Of a DNA stretch of 64,000 nucleotides, positions 8,515 to 17,148 are shown piece after piece (position 1 is the stretch's first letter; the number at the start of each line of letters is the position of its first letter). This stretch comes from HGM04593 sp045661225. Lineage in GTDB: Bacteria; Bacteroidota; Bacteroidia; Bacteroidales; Bacteroidaceae. The position numbers and the translations under genes are program-made. The notes under the pieces were generated by a model, which saw only the letters and a program-made list of their open reading frames with translations, did not search any database and had not been told where the DNA came from. The stretch lies in the NCBI GenBank assembly GCA_045661225.1, contig JAZRFF010000020.1, positions 62,001 through 126,000 on the forward strand, written 5' to 3'.

Positions 8515-9770
8515 TCTACAATAAACCTGTGCTTGCCACCGGAATAACTGTACTTTATTGAGTGGTGATAGTGGTCGGTTATTGACTTTACAAGCGCAAG
8601 CCCCAACCCTGTCGAACCGCTCTTACCGCTTGTGTAGAACCGTTCGAAAAGACGCTCGCTGTCAAGAGCGGTCTCGCCGTCGTTGCTAATGGTGAGTTTG
8701 CGGCCTTCAATGCTTATATCAATAGTGCCGCCGTCGGGTGAGTGCAGAAAGGCGTTCTTAAGCAGGTTGGTAACAAGGACTGTTGCCAATGATTCGTCGG
8801 CGCTTATAATGAATTTTGCAGGCAGCTGCGTGTGGCACTGAATCGCCTTGTCGGCGTATATCTCTTTGTAGACCTCAATCTCTTTCTCTATAATATCGAC
8901 AAGGTCTATCTCTTTTCTGTCGCCGAACTGTGAGTTCTCAATCTTGGATATTAGCAGCAGTGTGCGGTTGAGGCGGCTCAGACGGTGCAGCGACTGGCGA
9001 ATCTTCGACAGTTCGACAAACTGTTCTTCGGTGAGCGAGGTGTTGTCAATGAGCCACTCTATGCGTGTGCCAATGACTGCAAGGGGGGTCTGAAGCTCGT
9101 GCGAGGCGTTGCCTATAAACTGCTTCTGGCGTTCGAAATATTTTTCGGCGCGCTCGATGGTGCTGCGGGCACTTTGGGTGAGTTTCTTGAACTCTGTGGT
9201 GCTTGTAGCCATTGGAATGTCGTCGACACCGTTGCCCGGGCGGTAGTTGTCGAGCCAGCGTAGCAGCTGGTAGAGCGACCGCATACTAAAATGAAAGACA
9301 AGAGTAGTTACTACGAGTATGGTGAGCATAAGTATCGCATACAACAATACAAGGTGCCACAGCATTGCCAGCAACAGGTCCTCGCGCTCGAATGTGGGGG
9401 TCGACACTATCAGGCGGTACATATTGTCGTCGCTGTCGGTAAAGGTCATTGTGAGCGTGCGTGCAGGCTCTGTTTCGCCCTTCTCGGGTATGTAAACCCT
9501 GCGGTTGGCGAATCTCATCTCCATTGGAATTGCGGTACTGTCGGGCAGGCGTTCTATGCTGTAGGTGTTGTTGCTGCCGTCGTTTGGACGCGGAAACTCT
9601 CCGTCGACAAGGGTGCGACGTATGAGCATCGAGGCGTAATCGGCAAGGCTGTCGTCGGCCTCGTCGTTAATCTCGCTCACCATTGAATAGTAGAATACCA
9701 CTGCCCACAGTAACAAAATGGGCAACAGTATAAGTGAAAGCCTTAGGGCTACGCGGTAGATGAGTTTCAT
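8502..9770 (-). CDS. Two-component sensor histidine kinase
   Basis: A 422-residue inner-membrane sensor. Membrane spans lie at about residues 9-29 and 137-160, enclosing a periplasmic sensing domain of about 105 residues. The dimerisation box 'NASHELQTPLAV' places the phosphorylated His at residue 224. The ATPase domain has an N box ('LLKNAFLHSPDGG') and a G box ('STGLGLALVKSI'). Its ATG overlaps the response regulator stop by 4 bp, so the pair is translationally coupled. The signal is not known. The last residues (EAER and stop) come from a repeat tract, so the extreme C-terminus may be variable between strains. Confidence 0.92.
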   Translation of the reverse strand: MKLIYRVALRLSLILLPILLLWAVVFYYSMVSEINDEADDSLADYASMLIRRTLVDGEFPRPNDGSNNTYSIERLPDSTAIPMEMRFANRRVYIPEKGETEPARTLTMTFTDSDDNMYRLIVSTPTFEREDLLLAMLWHLVLLYAILMLTILVVTTLVFHFSMRSLYQLLRWLDNYRPGNGVDDIPMATSTTEFKKLTQSARSTIERAEKYFERQKQFIGNASHELQTPLAVIGTRIEWLIDNTSLTEEQFVELSKIRQSLHRLSRLNRTLLLISKIENSQFGDRKEIDLVDIIEKEIEVYKEIYADKAIQCHTQLPAKFIISADESLATVLVTNLLKNAFLHSPDGGTIDISIEGRKLTISNDGETALDSERLFERFYTSGKSGSTGLGLALVKSITDHYHHSIKYSYSGGKHRFIVEAER

Positions 9771-10450
9771 TCTTCGCTGTCGGTTAGTTTATACCCAAAG
9801 CCGTAGACGGCTTTTATGTTTATGGTTGCTCCGGCCTCGGCCAGTTTTTTGCGCAGGTTCTTTATCTGTGCATACACAAACTGAAAATTGTCGACCATAT
9901 CTATGTGGTCGCCCCATACGGCCTCGGCAAGAACGGCCTTGTCGACAATGTGTCCGGGGCGTTGCATAAAGTATAGCAATATATCGAATTCTTTTTTCAA
10001 GAGGCTTATATCGCAGTCGCCGACCTTTACCTTACGACTGCCGGTGTCGATGCTTATATTGCCAATGCTCATAATGTTGTTCACGGCACCGTTGCCGCGT
10101 CGCATAACGCTCTTGATGCGCGCCGATAGTTCGGCCATATAGAAGGGCTTTGCAAGGTAGTCATCGGCTCCGAGGTCGAGCCCGGTAATCTTGTCGTCGA
10201 GCGAGTCGCGCGCCGATATTATGATTATGCGCTCCTCTTTTTTACTCTCTTTAATGTGGCGTAGCAGTTGAAGACCGTTGCCGTCGGGTAGCATAATGTC
10301 GAGCATAATGCAGTCGTAACTGTACGCTGCAATCTTGTCGCAGGCGTCGAAGTATGTGGCCGCTGTCTCAACAACGTAACCCTCGCCTTGCAGTGCGCGT
10401 TGCATAATCTCGCGTAGCGAATTGTCGTCCTCTATTATGAGTAGTTTCAT
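9767..10450 (-). CDS. OmpR-family response regulator
   Basis: A 227-residue DNA-binding regulator. The receiver domain has the acidic pair in 'IIEDDNS', the phosphorylated Asp at residue 51 ('CIMLDIMLPDG'), and Lys 101 in 'YLAKPFY'. The C-terminal half is an OmpR/PhoB winged helix ('LLKKEFDILLYFM', 'NFQFVYAQIKNLRKKL', ending 'KAVYGFGYKL'). It is the partner of the overlapping kinase gene. RNase R lies 38 bp upstream on the same strand, so the three may share a transcript. Target genes are not evident. Confidence 0.93.
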   Translation of the reverse strand: MKLLIIEDDNSLREIMQRALQGEGYVVETAATYFDACDKIAAYSYDCIMLDIMLPDGNGLQLLRHIKESKKEERIIIISARDSLDDKITGLDLGADDYLAKPFYMAELSARIKSVMRRGNGAVNNIMSIGNISIDTGSRKVKVGDCDISLLKKEFDILLYFMQRPGHIVDKAVLAEAVWGDHIDMVDNFQFVYAQIKNLRKKLAEAGATINIKAVYGFGYKLTDSEE

Positions 10451-10488
10451 TGTCTTCTTTTAATGTAGCGTCTCTTTGGGGTATAATG

Positions 10489-12636
10489 CTACTGGTTTTT
10501 GGTTAGCTCAAAGTCAAGCTGCTTGCGGTCGAGGTTGGCGCGTACTATGCGAATGTGCACAGGGTCGCCGATGGTATATTTGCGGTGGGTGCGTCGTCCT
10601 ATGATGCAGTAGTTGGCATCGTCAAAGTCGTAATAATCGTCTTGCAGGGTGCGTATAGCAATCATTCCCTCGCATTTATTCTCGTTAATTTCGGCGTATA
10701 ATCCCCACTCGGTAACTCCGCTTATGACGGCGTCGTATTCCTCGCCAATGTGCTCGCTCATAAACTCAACCTGTTTGTATTTTATGCTTGCGCGTTCGGC
10801 GTTGGCTGCCACCTGCTCCTGTGCCGAACAGTGGTCGCAAAGGTCCTCGTATTTGGGCTTGCTCACTGTGCGCGCCTCAAGAGTGAGGTAGCGGTGCAGC
10901 AGACGGTGCACAAGAAGGTCGGGGTAGCGGCGTATGGGCGATGTGAAGTGTGCATAATATTGAAAGGCCAGGCCGTAGTGTCCGATATTCTCGGTTGAAT
11001 ATCGTGCCTTCTGCATTGTGCGCAACGAAATTTGTTCAATAACATTTTGCTCCTTTGTGCCGTGTATCTCCTTGAGAAGGTTGTTGAGTGCCGATGCCGA
11101 CGTTGTGCGTCCCGATGCACTTTTCATCTTGTAGCCGAGTTTTGTGACAAACTTGGAGAGCATTGTCAGCTTTTCGGGGTTGGGCTGGTCGTGTATGCGG
11201 TAGACAAAGGTCTTTGGATTTTTGTTTATGGCTGTCTTGCGACCTATTTTTTCGGCAACGGTACGGTTGGCAAGAAGCATAAACTCCTCTATTAGTTGAT
11301 GCGATTCGTTGCTCTCGGTAAAATATACCGAAAGAGGCTTCCCGTCGTCGTCGAGGCGGAATCTTACCTCGGCCTGTTGAAAGTCTATTGCACCGGCCTG
11401 GAAACGTTTCGCACGCATTGTCTGCGCAAGGGCATTAAGGGTCTTTATCTCGTTGTAATATTCTCCTTCGCCTTTTTCTATAATCTCTTGTACCTCCTCG
11501 TAGCAGAAACGGCGGTCACTGTTTATCACAGAGCGTGTTATGCGAGACTTCTTAACCTCGGCTTTGTCGGTAAGTGTGAATATTACCGAGTATGTGAGTT
11601 TATCCTCGTTGGGGCGCAGTGAACACAGGTCGTTGCAGAGCCTTTCGGGAAGCATAGGTATTGTGCGGTCGACAAGGTAAATGGACGTAGCGCGCTTGAA
11701 TGCTTCTTTGTCAATTATTCCTCCCTCGGCAACGTAGTGCGACACGTCGGCAATGTGCACGCCTACCTCCCACAGGCCTTCGCCGGCGGGGCGTATGGAT
11801 AGCGCATCGTCAAAGTCCTTTGCGTCGACAGGGTCGATGGTAAAGGTTGTGACGCCACGAAAATCCTCGCGTCGTGCAATCTCCTCTTCGGTAATGTCGG
11901 CCGGGAGGCTTGCTGCTGCTTGCTCGACAGCTTCGGGGTACTTATAGGGCAACCCGAATTCGGCGAGTATAGCGCTCATCTCGGCGTTGTTATCGCCGCT
12001 CTTGCCTAAGATGTCTGTTACCTTTCCTATGGGGTTCTTGCTGTCAAGAGGCCACTCGAGCAATTTGACTACGGCTTTGTCGCCGTTCTTGCCGCCCTTG
12101 AGAAGGTCTTTGGGTATGAATATGTCGTTTGGCATAATGCGGTTCTCGGTAATGAGGAAGGCATAGTGTTTTTCGACGTGAAGCTCGCCTACAAAAGTGT
12201 CGTGGACGCGTTTTACAATCTCGACAACCTCGCCCTCGCGTCCTCGTCCACGGCGACGTGCGAACAGCGCCACGCGTACCTGGTCGTCGGTGAGCGCGTG
12301 TCCCGAATTGCGCTCGCTTATGAGCACCGGCTCGCTGCCGTCCTCGGGGTAGAACTCGTTGTATCCGCTTTTGTTGCGCGAGAATGTACCAAACAGCATT
12401 GAGCCGTTGTTGGCAAGAACGTACTTGCGGAATTCAGGTTCCATAAGATAACCGTCGAACACCATATCGTCGAGAATGTGTACACAGAGCGTTCTTGATG
12501 CTGTCGATGTCAGATTTAGTTCCTTGAAAATCTCTTTGGGGCTTATGAGTCTGCCGTCGTTGCGGTTGAACAGTGATACAAGCATCTCTACAAGAGTATT
12601 TTTATTGATGCGTCCTTTTCCACCTTTCTTTGCCAT
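10489..12636 (-). CDS. rnr: Ribonuclease R
   Basis: A 715-residue 3'-5' exoribonuclease of the RNase II/R family, which degrades structured RNA. An N-terminal helix-turn-helix and cold-shock-like domains precede the RNB catalytic domain. That domain begins near 'TIDPVDAKDFDDALSI', whose aspartates bind the catalytic Mg ions. 'HFTSPIRRYPDLLVHR' is the conserved late RNB motif. An S1 domain follows ('EEYDAVISGVTEWGLYAEI') and closes the protein, without the long basic tail of E. coli RNase R. The start ATG at 12636 lies 22 bp downstream of a candidate -7 box. Confidence 0.95.
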   Translation of the reverse strand: MAKKGGKGRINKNTLVEMLVSLFNRNDGRLISPKEIFKELNLTSTASRTLCVHILDDMVFDGYLMEPEFRKYVLANNGSMLFGTFSRNKSGYNEFYPEDGSEPVLISERNSGHALTDDQVRVALFARRRGRGREGEVVEIVKRVHDTFVGELHVEKHYAFLITENRIMPNDIFIPKDLLKGGKNGDKAVVKLLEWPLDSKNPIGKVTDILGKSGDNNAEMSAILAEFGLPYKYPEAVEQAAASLPADITEEEIARREDFRGVTTFTIDPVDAKDFDDALSIRPAGEGLWEVGVHIADVSHYVAEGGIIDKEAFKRATSIYLVDRTIPMLPERLCNDLCSLRPNEDKLTYSVIFTLTDKAEVKKSRITRSVINSDRRFCYEEVQEIIEKGEGEYYNEIKTLNALAQTMRAKRFQAGAIDFQQAEVRFRLDDDGKPLSVYFTESNESHQLIEEFMLLANRTVAEKIGRKTAINKNPKTFVYRIHDQPNPEKLTMLSKFVTKLGYKMKSASGRTTSASALNNLLKEIHGTKEQNVIEQISLRTMQKARYSTENIGHYGLAFQYYAHFTSPIRRYPDLLVHRLLHRYLTLEARTVSKPKYEDLCDHCSAQEQVAANAERASIKYKQVEFMSEHIGEEYDAVISGVTEWGLYAEINENKCEGMIAIRTLQDDYYDFDDANYCIIGRRTHRKYTIGDPVHIRIVRANLDRKQLDFELTKNQ

Positions 12637-12658
12637 AGCGATATAATTTTTATTTCTG

Positions 12659-12688
12659 CTAAATTAGTAATAAAACCGCATTTAACAA
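12659..12688 (-). promoter_or_regulatory. Candidate rnr promoter
   Basis: On the minus strand, TTG (12688-12686) is followed after 19 bp by TAATTTAG (12666-12659), one base from the Bacteroidota -7 consensus, 22 bp before the rnr start. Confidence 0.45.
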
Positions 12689-12863
12689 TATAAAGCGTGA
12701 AAAAGTGTGTCGTTAAAGCTTAAAGAATGCAAAAAGAGTGGTGCTTGTGCCAAGGAGGGGGTGAAAGGTTCTTTTGTTGCTGTCTTTGCGTTACCGCGAA
12801 GATTTTCTTCACTCGCTTTGAAAAATATTAAAGCAAGCTTTATATTTCTCGCTCGTTTGTTGG

Positions 12864-12871
12864 TATCTTTG
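12864..12871 (+). promoter_or_regulatory. -7 box TATCTTTG for the reductase/PAP2 pair
   Basis: An exact TAnnTTTG match followed by CA, 96 bp before the ATG at 12968. No good -33 TTG is seen at standard spacing. The 331-bp divergent region between rnr and this gene holds only these two promoters; I see no small gene or riboswitch in it. Confidence 0.6.
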
Positions 12872-12967
12872 CACCGGATACGAAAATAGACAGCACTCGC
12901 TGTAATATACTCAAGCAAGCTTGTCGTTTATTAGTATTTTGTCATTTGATTTTTGAAATTTAACAGA

Positions 12968-13975
12968 ATGAGGGTTCTTGTAACAGGAGCAAGTGGGTTC
13001 ATCGGCAGTTTTATCGTCGAGAAAGGCCTTGAAAAGGGATATGAGGTGTGGGCCGGTGTGCGTAACAGCAGTAGCCGTCGGTTTATTGCCGATGAGCGTG
13101 TGAAGCTTGTGGAATTTGACCTTTTGTCTATAAGTACTCTCACCGAGCAGTTGCTTGCATTCAAGCGGGAATATGGTGCGTGGGACTATGTCGTGCACGC
13201 TGCCGGGGTTACAAAATGTGTCGATAAAAAGGAGTTTTTCTTGGTAAACTATGAGGGTACAAGGAATCTTATAGACGCTCTTGCTGCTACGGGTATGTCG
13301 CCTCGTAAATTTATCTACCTCAGCTCGTTGAGCGTTTTTGGGCCGCAACACGAAGAACTCCCTTATACCCCGATAAACGACGGCGATACTCCGATGCCTA
13401 ATACTGTATATGGCAAGAGTAAACTGTTTGCCGAGAATTATATAAAAAGAAAAGCTCTCTTTCCGTACATAATTTTGCGCCCGACAGGTGTCTATGGGCC
13501 TCGCGAGCGCGACTACTATCAAATGGCACTCGGAATAAAAAGGCACGTCGATTTTTCGGTGGGGTACAAGCCGCAGATAATAACATTTATTTACGTCAAG
13601 GACCTTGTAAAGGCTATCTACCTTGCCATTGAAAGTTCTGCAACGGACCGTTGTTACTTTGTGAGTGAACCGGTGGGCTATGGCAGCAGGGCGTTCAGCG
13701 ACCTTATACGGAGTGAACTGGGGGTTAAGTGGCTGCTTCGCATCAAGGCGCCATTGTGGCTGCTGAAGTTTGTGTCGGCGTGTGCCGGTGCGTTGTCGCG
13801 CGTTACCCGTCGGGCAAGCACGCTTAATGGTGACAAGTACAGGATTATGAAGCAAAGAAACTGGCTTTGCGACACAGAACCCATTGAAAAGGAATTGGGA
13901 TTTTCCATAGACTACCCGCTTGAAAGAGGGGTGAAGGAGGCTATAAATTGGTATAAAAAAGAAAAATGGCTATAG
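12968..13975 (+). CDS. NAD(P)-dependent epimerase/dehydratase (extended SDR)
   Basis: A 335-residue extended short-chain dehydrogenase. ATG 12968 starts MRVLVTGASGFIGSF, which places the GxxGxxG dinucleotide motif at the N-terminus as usual; an in-frame TTG 15 bp upstream is unnecessary. The catalytic Tyr and Lys are in 'YGKSKLFAE', and 'LRPTGVYGPRERD' is the substrate-side motif. The last 10 bp overlap the start of an Aur1-like PAP2 gene, which implies a linked function. Family members act on nucleotide sugars or on lipids (for example the ceramide reductase CerR). With this partner, a lipid substrate is a reasonable inference but not shown. Confidence 0.85.
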   Translation: MRVLVTGASGFIGSFIVEKGLEKGYEVWAGVRNSSSRRFIADERVKLVEFDLLSISTLTEQLLAFKREYGAWDYVVHAAGVTKCVDKKEFFLVNYEGTRNLIDALAATGMSPRKFIYLSSLSVFGPQHEELPYTPINDGDTPMPNTVYGKSKLFAENYIKRKALFPYIILRPTGVYGPRERDYYQMALGIKRHVDFSVGYKPQIITFIYVKDLVKAIYLAIESSATDRCYFVSEPVGYGSRAFSDLIRSELGVKWLLRIKAPLWLLKFVSACAGALSRVTRRASTLNGDKYRIMKQRNWLCDTEPIEKELGFSIDYPLERGVKEAINWYKKEKWL

Positions 13976-14928
13976 GTATTTTTAAACGTGAGCCGCAGGT
14001 TACAAAGTTCATTGCGGTTGAGAAATTGAATTTTCTCTATAATTTTCTGACAACGCTTCTTGTAATAATCTTCTTCGATAGGTTGGGCGACCCGCAGGGT
14101 ATGCTGATGGGGCGTTTCGCTATTTTGGCAGGTACTTTTGTGTTGATTTATATTTATACAAAGTATCCTTGTCGCATCACTCTCTATATGCGTCTGTTTG
14201 TACAAATGTGGCTGCTTAGTTACTGGTACCCCGATACGTTTGAATTTAACCGTATTTTCCCGAATCTCGACCATCTGTTCGCTACGCTCGAACAGAATAT
14301 CTTCGGTTGTCAGCCGGCATTGCTCTTTGAGCAGGTGTGCAGTGGCATTGTGTGGCGCGAAGCGTTCAACCTTGGATACTGGCTCTATTACCCGATGATT
14401 ACTTTTATAGCGACGTACTATTTTTTTGCTCGTCCGCGTGACTGGGAGCGCTGTACGTTCATTATAATGGCGTCGTTCTTCATCTACTATGCGGTCTATC
14501 TGTTTCTGCCGGTGTCGGGGCCTCAGTGCTACTTCCCGGTTATTGGCGACGCTCTTGCAGCAACAGGTCCTTATCCGTCGCTCGGCGATTATTTTAACCT
14601 GCACCCCGAAATAACAATAGCTCAGCAGGGCAAGGGTGCGCTCTTTACCGAACTTGTGGGAATGGCGCAAAGCACCGGCGAACGTCCGACGGCGGCGTTC
14701 CCGAGCTCGCATATAGGCGTCTCGACAGTGCTTATGTTCTTGGCTTACAGGGCGAAGAAGGGTATATTTTATATTATGTTCCCTTTTTATCTGCTCTTGT
14801 GTTGCGCTACGGTCTATATAAAGGCACACTATCTTGTCGATGCTGTTGCCGGCCTTGCAACCGGGTTGCTTATGTATCCGCTCACAGCGTGGCTCTATAA
14901 GAAACTTACCGAGAAAGATTTTATGTAA
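13966..14928 (+). CDS. PAP2-superfamily membrane protein, Aur1/inositol phosphorylceramide synthase-like
   Basis: A 320-residue multi-pass membrane protein with about six spans. The PAP2 catalytic residues are visible: His 249 in 'FPSSHIGVST', then His 288 and Asp 292 in 'YIKAHYLVDAVAG'. 'LPVSGPQCYFP' near residue 181 corresponds to the region before the active site in Aur1-type enzymes. The overall layout (long N-terminal half, conserved FPS-H and H-Y-x-x-D-x-x-A-G) is closer to Aur1-like head-group transferases than to small PAP2 phosphatases. It may transfer or remove a phospho-head group on a sphingolipid or phospholipid. It overlaps the upstream reductase gene by 10 bp. Confidence 0.75.
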   Translation: MAIGIFKREPQVTKFIAVEKLNFLYNFLTTLLVIIFFDRLGDPQGMLMGRFAILAGTFVLIYIYTKYPCRITLYMRLFVQMWLLSYWYPDTFEFNRIFPNLDHLFATLEQNIFGCQPALLFEQVCSGIVWREAFNLGYWLYYPMITFIATYYFFARPRDWERCTFIIMASFFIYYAVYLFLPVSGPQCYFPVIGDALAATGPYPSLGDYFNLHPEITIAQQGKGALFTELVGMAQSTGERPTAAFPSSHIGVSTVLMFLAYRAKKGIFYIMFPFYLLLCCATVYIKAHYLVDAVAGLATGLLMYPLTAWLYKKLTEKDFM

Positions 14929-15045
14929 CTTGCAAGCCGAATTTGCAACCCTATTAACTTGCTATGCGGTGCTGGAGTGACGCAAGAGTGTGCGACGAAG
15001 GGGTAAGGTGCTTGTGCGTACAAGGTGTAATTTTGTAGTGGTTGC

Positions 15046-15666
15046 TTATTCAACCTCTAACACCCCTTTTATGAACCTTGCCACGCTCTCGATGCCTGCG
15101 GGGTCGTACATATTCTCTCCCGGTACGGTAACAGCATTGCCAAATTGTTCAATGTGTTTCTTGTAGGCGTCGGTTTCAATGTCATTGGCAAAGAAAATAG
15201 AGTGTGAGTCTTTGTCGTGCCCGTTCTGCAGGGCTTTGACCTCAAGATGCTTGTAATCCGGAATCATAGGACGTATAATGGTAAGGTGTTCAGGCTTGCC
15301 AAGGGTGGGGAGTTCTATTCTTGTTTTAAAATTTTTCTCGCCCAGCATATTCTTGAGTACATTGCTTGTGTTGTAGCAGGGCTTTATAAGCACTTTTTCA
15401 ATATCCTTTATCTGTGCGGCAATGGTCGCTCCTGTGCCGTATGCGACAATAAGGTCGGGCCTTAATGTTCCGGTGCATAATATTCTTATACTCCTTACCA
15501 TATTATCGGGCCGCCTCTTCTTTAATACTGTTGTACAGTAGTATTCCGTGTTTAGCAGCTCTTTGACCGGTTTTAATGCGGGATATTCTTTACTCTCGAA
15601 AAGGTCGTCGATGAACATTATTGTCTTTTTGTCGTCTTTGACCATAGGCTCAGAAATGAATCTCAT
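15046..15666 (-). CDS. YqiA/UPF0227-like alpha/beta-hydrolase fold protein, probably inactive
   Basis: A 206-residue cytoplasmic protein. Strand-turn patterns follow the YqiA/YcfP esterase family: 'MFIDDLFESKEYPALKPV' near the start, 'PDLIVAYGTGATIAAQI' at residues 70-86, and 'EKVLIKPCYNTS' where family members have an 'ILVNPA' segment. The nucleophile elbow, normally a Ser within GTSMGG, reads YGTGAT here, and no His stands in the usual place in the C-terminal part ('VPGENMYD'). I infer a binding or regulatory role rather than hydrolysis. It is the last gene of a minus-strand block of hypotheticals. Confidence 0.5.
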   Translation of the reverse strand: MRFISEPMVKDDKKTIMFIDDLFESKEYPALKPVKELLNTEYYCTTVLKKRRPDNMVRSIRILCTGTLRPDLIVAYGTGATIAAQIKDIEKVLIKPCYNTSNVLKNMLGEKNFKTRIELPTLGKPEHLTIIRPMIPDYKHLEVKALQNGHDKDSHSIFFANDIETDAYKKHIEQFGNAVTVPGENMYDPAGIESVARFIKGVLEVE

Positions 15667-15727
15667 TTTTGTTCTTGAATTTTTGTAGCCTTTGAAAATA
15701 CCTGTAGGTATAAATCCGGTCTTGTTT

Positions 15728-16354
15728 CTATCCGTAAATGGCAGGGTTTACATAATCCTGCATTATTGTGTTTATAACAGTTATTACCATTACGGCAAAG
15801 CTCCAGTTTTTCAGATAAATGTATAGAATCTCTTTCCAGTTCCATCTCAGAATGGAAACGAAGTATGTACCATTTTCTACTAATCTGTCACTTGTAAACT
15901 GAATCATTTTCCTGTTTGTATTAAAACTATAGCAACCTATAGGTATAAGCGGTATATAGCAGATACTCCAAAAACAGTAGCTGATATTTCCTCTTCTATT
16001 CAACAATGGGTCGCCAAAGCGTCCATAAAGGACCTCGCCCGTGCCTAGGACGCTATTGAATATTACACCGTAGTTCCTTTTTACTCTTTGAACCCAAAGC
16101 TTCGACTTTGTAGAAAAACAGTATTTGCCGAAGAAATAAATTACAGCAGCAACGCAGAATACGGTAAATGCAGTGCTTTCCTTGTAGCCTAAGTAGATAC
16201 CCAGGATTATTACTGCCGCTATGAGGCTGTGCCCGATGATGTTGGTTGTAAAATCCCAAATATTCTGTAGATTATCGGTCTGCATTGCTTTCCTTCTGTA
16301 ACTTTCAAGGAATTCCGGGTCGGAAAGTGATGTGTAATTCTTTTTCTTTGTCAT
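15728..16354 (-). CDS. Hypothetical membrane protein
   Basis: A 208-residue protein I do not recognise. A soluble N-terminal stretch of about 35 residues carries several charged positions. Two hydrophobic spans follow at about residues 42-60 and 62-78. A central soluble part contains 'GTGEVLYGRFGDPLLNRRGN', and two more hydrophobic segments lie near residues 125-145 and 180-200. No catalytic motif is visible. It lies between two other hypotheticals on the same strand, 61 bp upstream of the esterase-like gene. Confidence 0.6.
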   Translation of the reverse strand: MTKKKNYTSLSDPEFLESYRRKAMQTDNLQNIWDFTTNIIGHSLIAAVIILGIYLGYKESTAFTVFCVAAVIYFFGKYCFSTKSKLWVQRVKRNYGVIFNSVLGTGEVLYGRFGDPLLNRRGNISYCFWSICYIPLIPIGCYSFNTNRKMIQFTSDRLVENGTYFVSILRWNWKEILYIYLKNWSFAVMVITVINTIMQDYVNPAIYG

Positions 16355-16424
16355 AGTAGTTTATTCAAAAATGGCATAAGTTTGTGTCGTAACGTTTTTT
16401 GCGCTTGGTAATTATTTATGGGGC

Positions 16425-16955
16425 TTAATATCCTAATATCTTATCGACCAGTTTTTCCGCAAAACTTTTTTCCTCATCACATCTCTTGCACAGAATTTCG
16501 AGCTGGCTATCACTCAGCTTAGACTTTATTTCTTCGTGTGCATCGTAATATTTCAGGCTGTTTTCTATGCTTTTCAATTTCCACGTACTCCAGGCTGTGT
16601 TGCCTTTTCCGCCAAAACTACTGGTTCTAATGCTCCATTTTGTGCTTTCTACCATACCCGTCAGTTCGTCCCAGGTAAAACGTAAAAACTCTTTTTTATA
16701 GGGGACGTCGTAGGTCTGATGTTCTTTTTTTACCATAAAATAGAGTTCGTTGTTAAGGAGCATTATCTTATGAAGCTCAAAATCGTCATAGTGATAGCCT
16801 TTTATGGGTACAAGCAATCGTTGCCACCCCTTCGGGGTAACCTTTATCTTACCTATGTAAAGGTCGAAAACTCCAATATCATAGGATACCATTCCGTGTC
16901 CCTTCATCAGAATCTTGATTCGTTCTATAATCTTTTTTTCTTCAGCGTTGTTCAT
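16425..16955 (-). CDS. Hypothetical protein
   Basis: A 176-residue soluble protein of unknown family. The N-terminus is helical and basic ('EEKKIIERIKILMK'). The middle is strand-rich with many aromatic residues ('KGYHYDDFELHKIMLL', 'LYFMVKKEHQTYDVPYK'). The C-terminal 50 residues are helical. The compact mix and the accessory neighbourhood resemble the many small orphan genes in Bacteroidales genomic islands, some of which are immunity proteins, but nothing in the sequence proves that. Confidence 0.6.
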   Translation of the reverse strand: MNNAEEKKIIERIKILMKGHGMVSYDIGVFDLYIGKIKVTPKGWQRLLVPIKGYHYDDFELHKIMLLNNELYFMVKKEHQTYDVPYKKEFLRFTWDELTGMVESTKWSIRTSSFGGKGNTAWSTWKLKSIENSLKYYDAHEEIKSKLSDSQLEILCKRCDEEKSFAEKLVDKILGY

Positions 16956-17148
16956 AATTAAAATTCATTAAAATAGGTGAGCAGGGATTCTTTCAAGGTG
17001 TAAATCCTCTTTTGTAATTCTGAATACAGGTTCTTAATATTTCTTTCTTTCCGTGCAGATATAATATGGGAACCAAAAGTAAAAACTTAAAAAAATGTCC
17101 TTGCTTTTTTAGTGAGATTTAACGTATCTTAATATACAAGATGGTGGT

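Noticed and set aside
12911..13855. 314-codon minus-strand frame over the reductase gene
   Set aside because: Antisense shadow; the plus frame has the full SDR motifs and a promoter.
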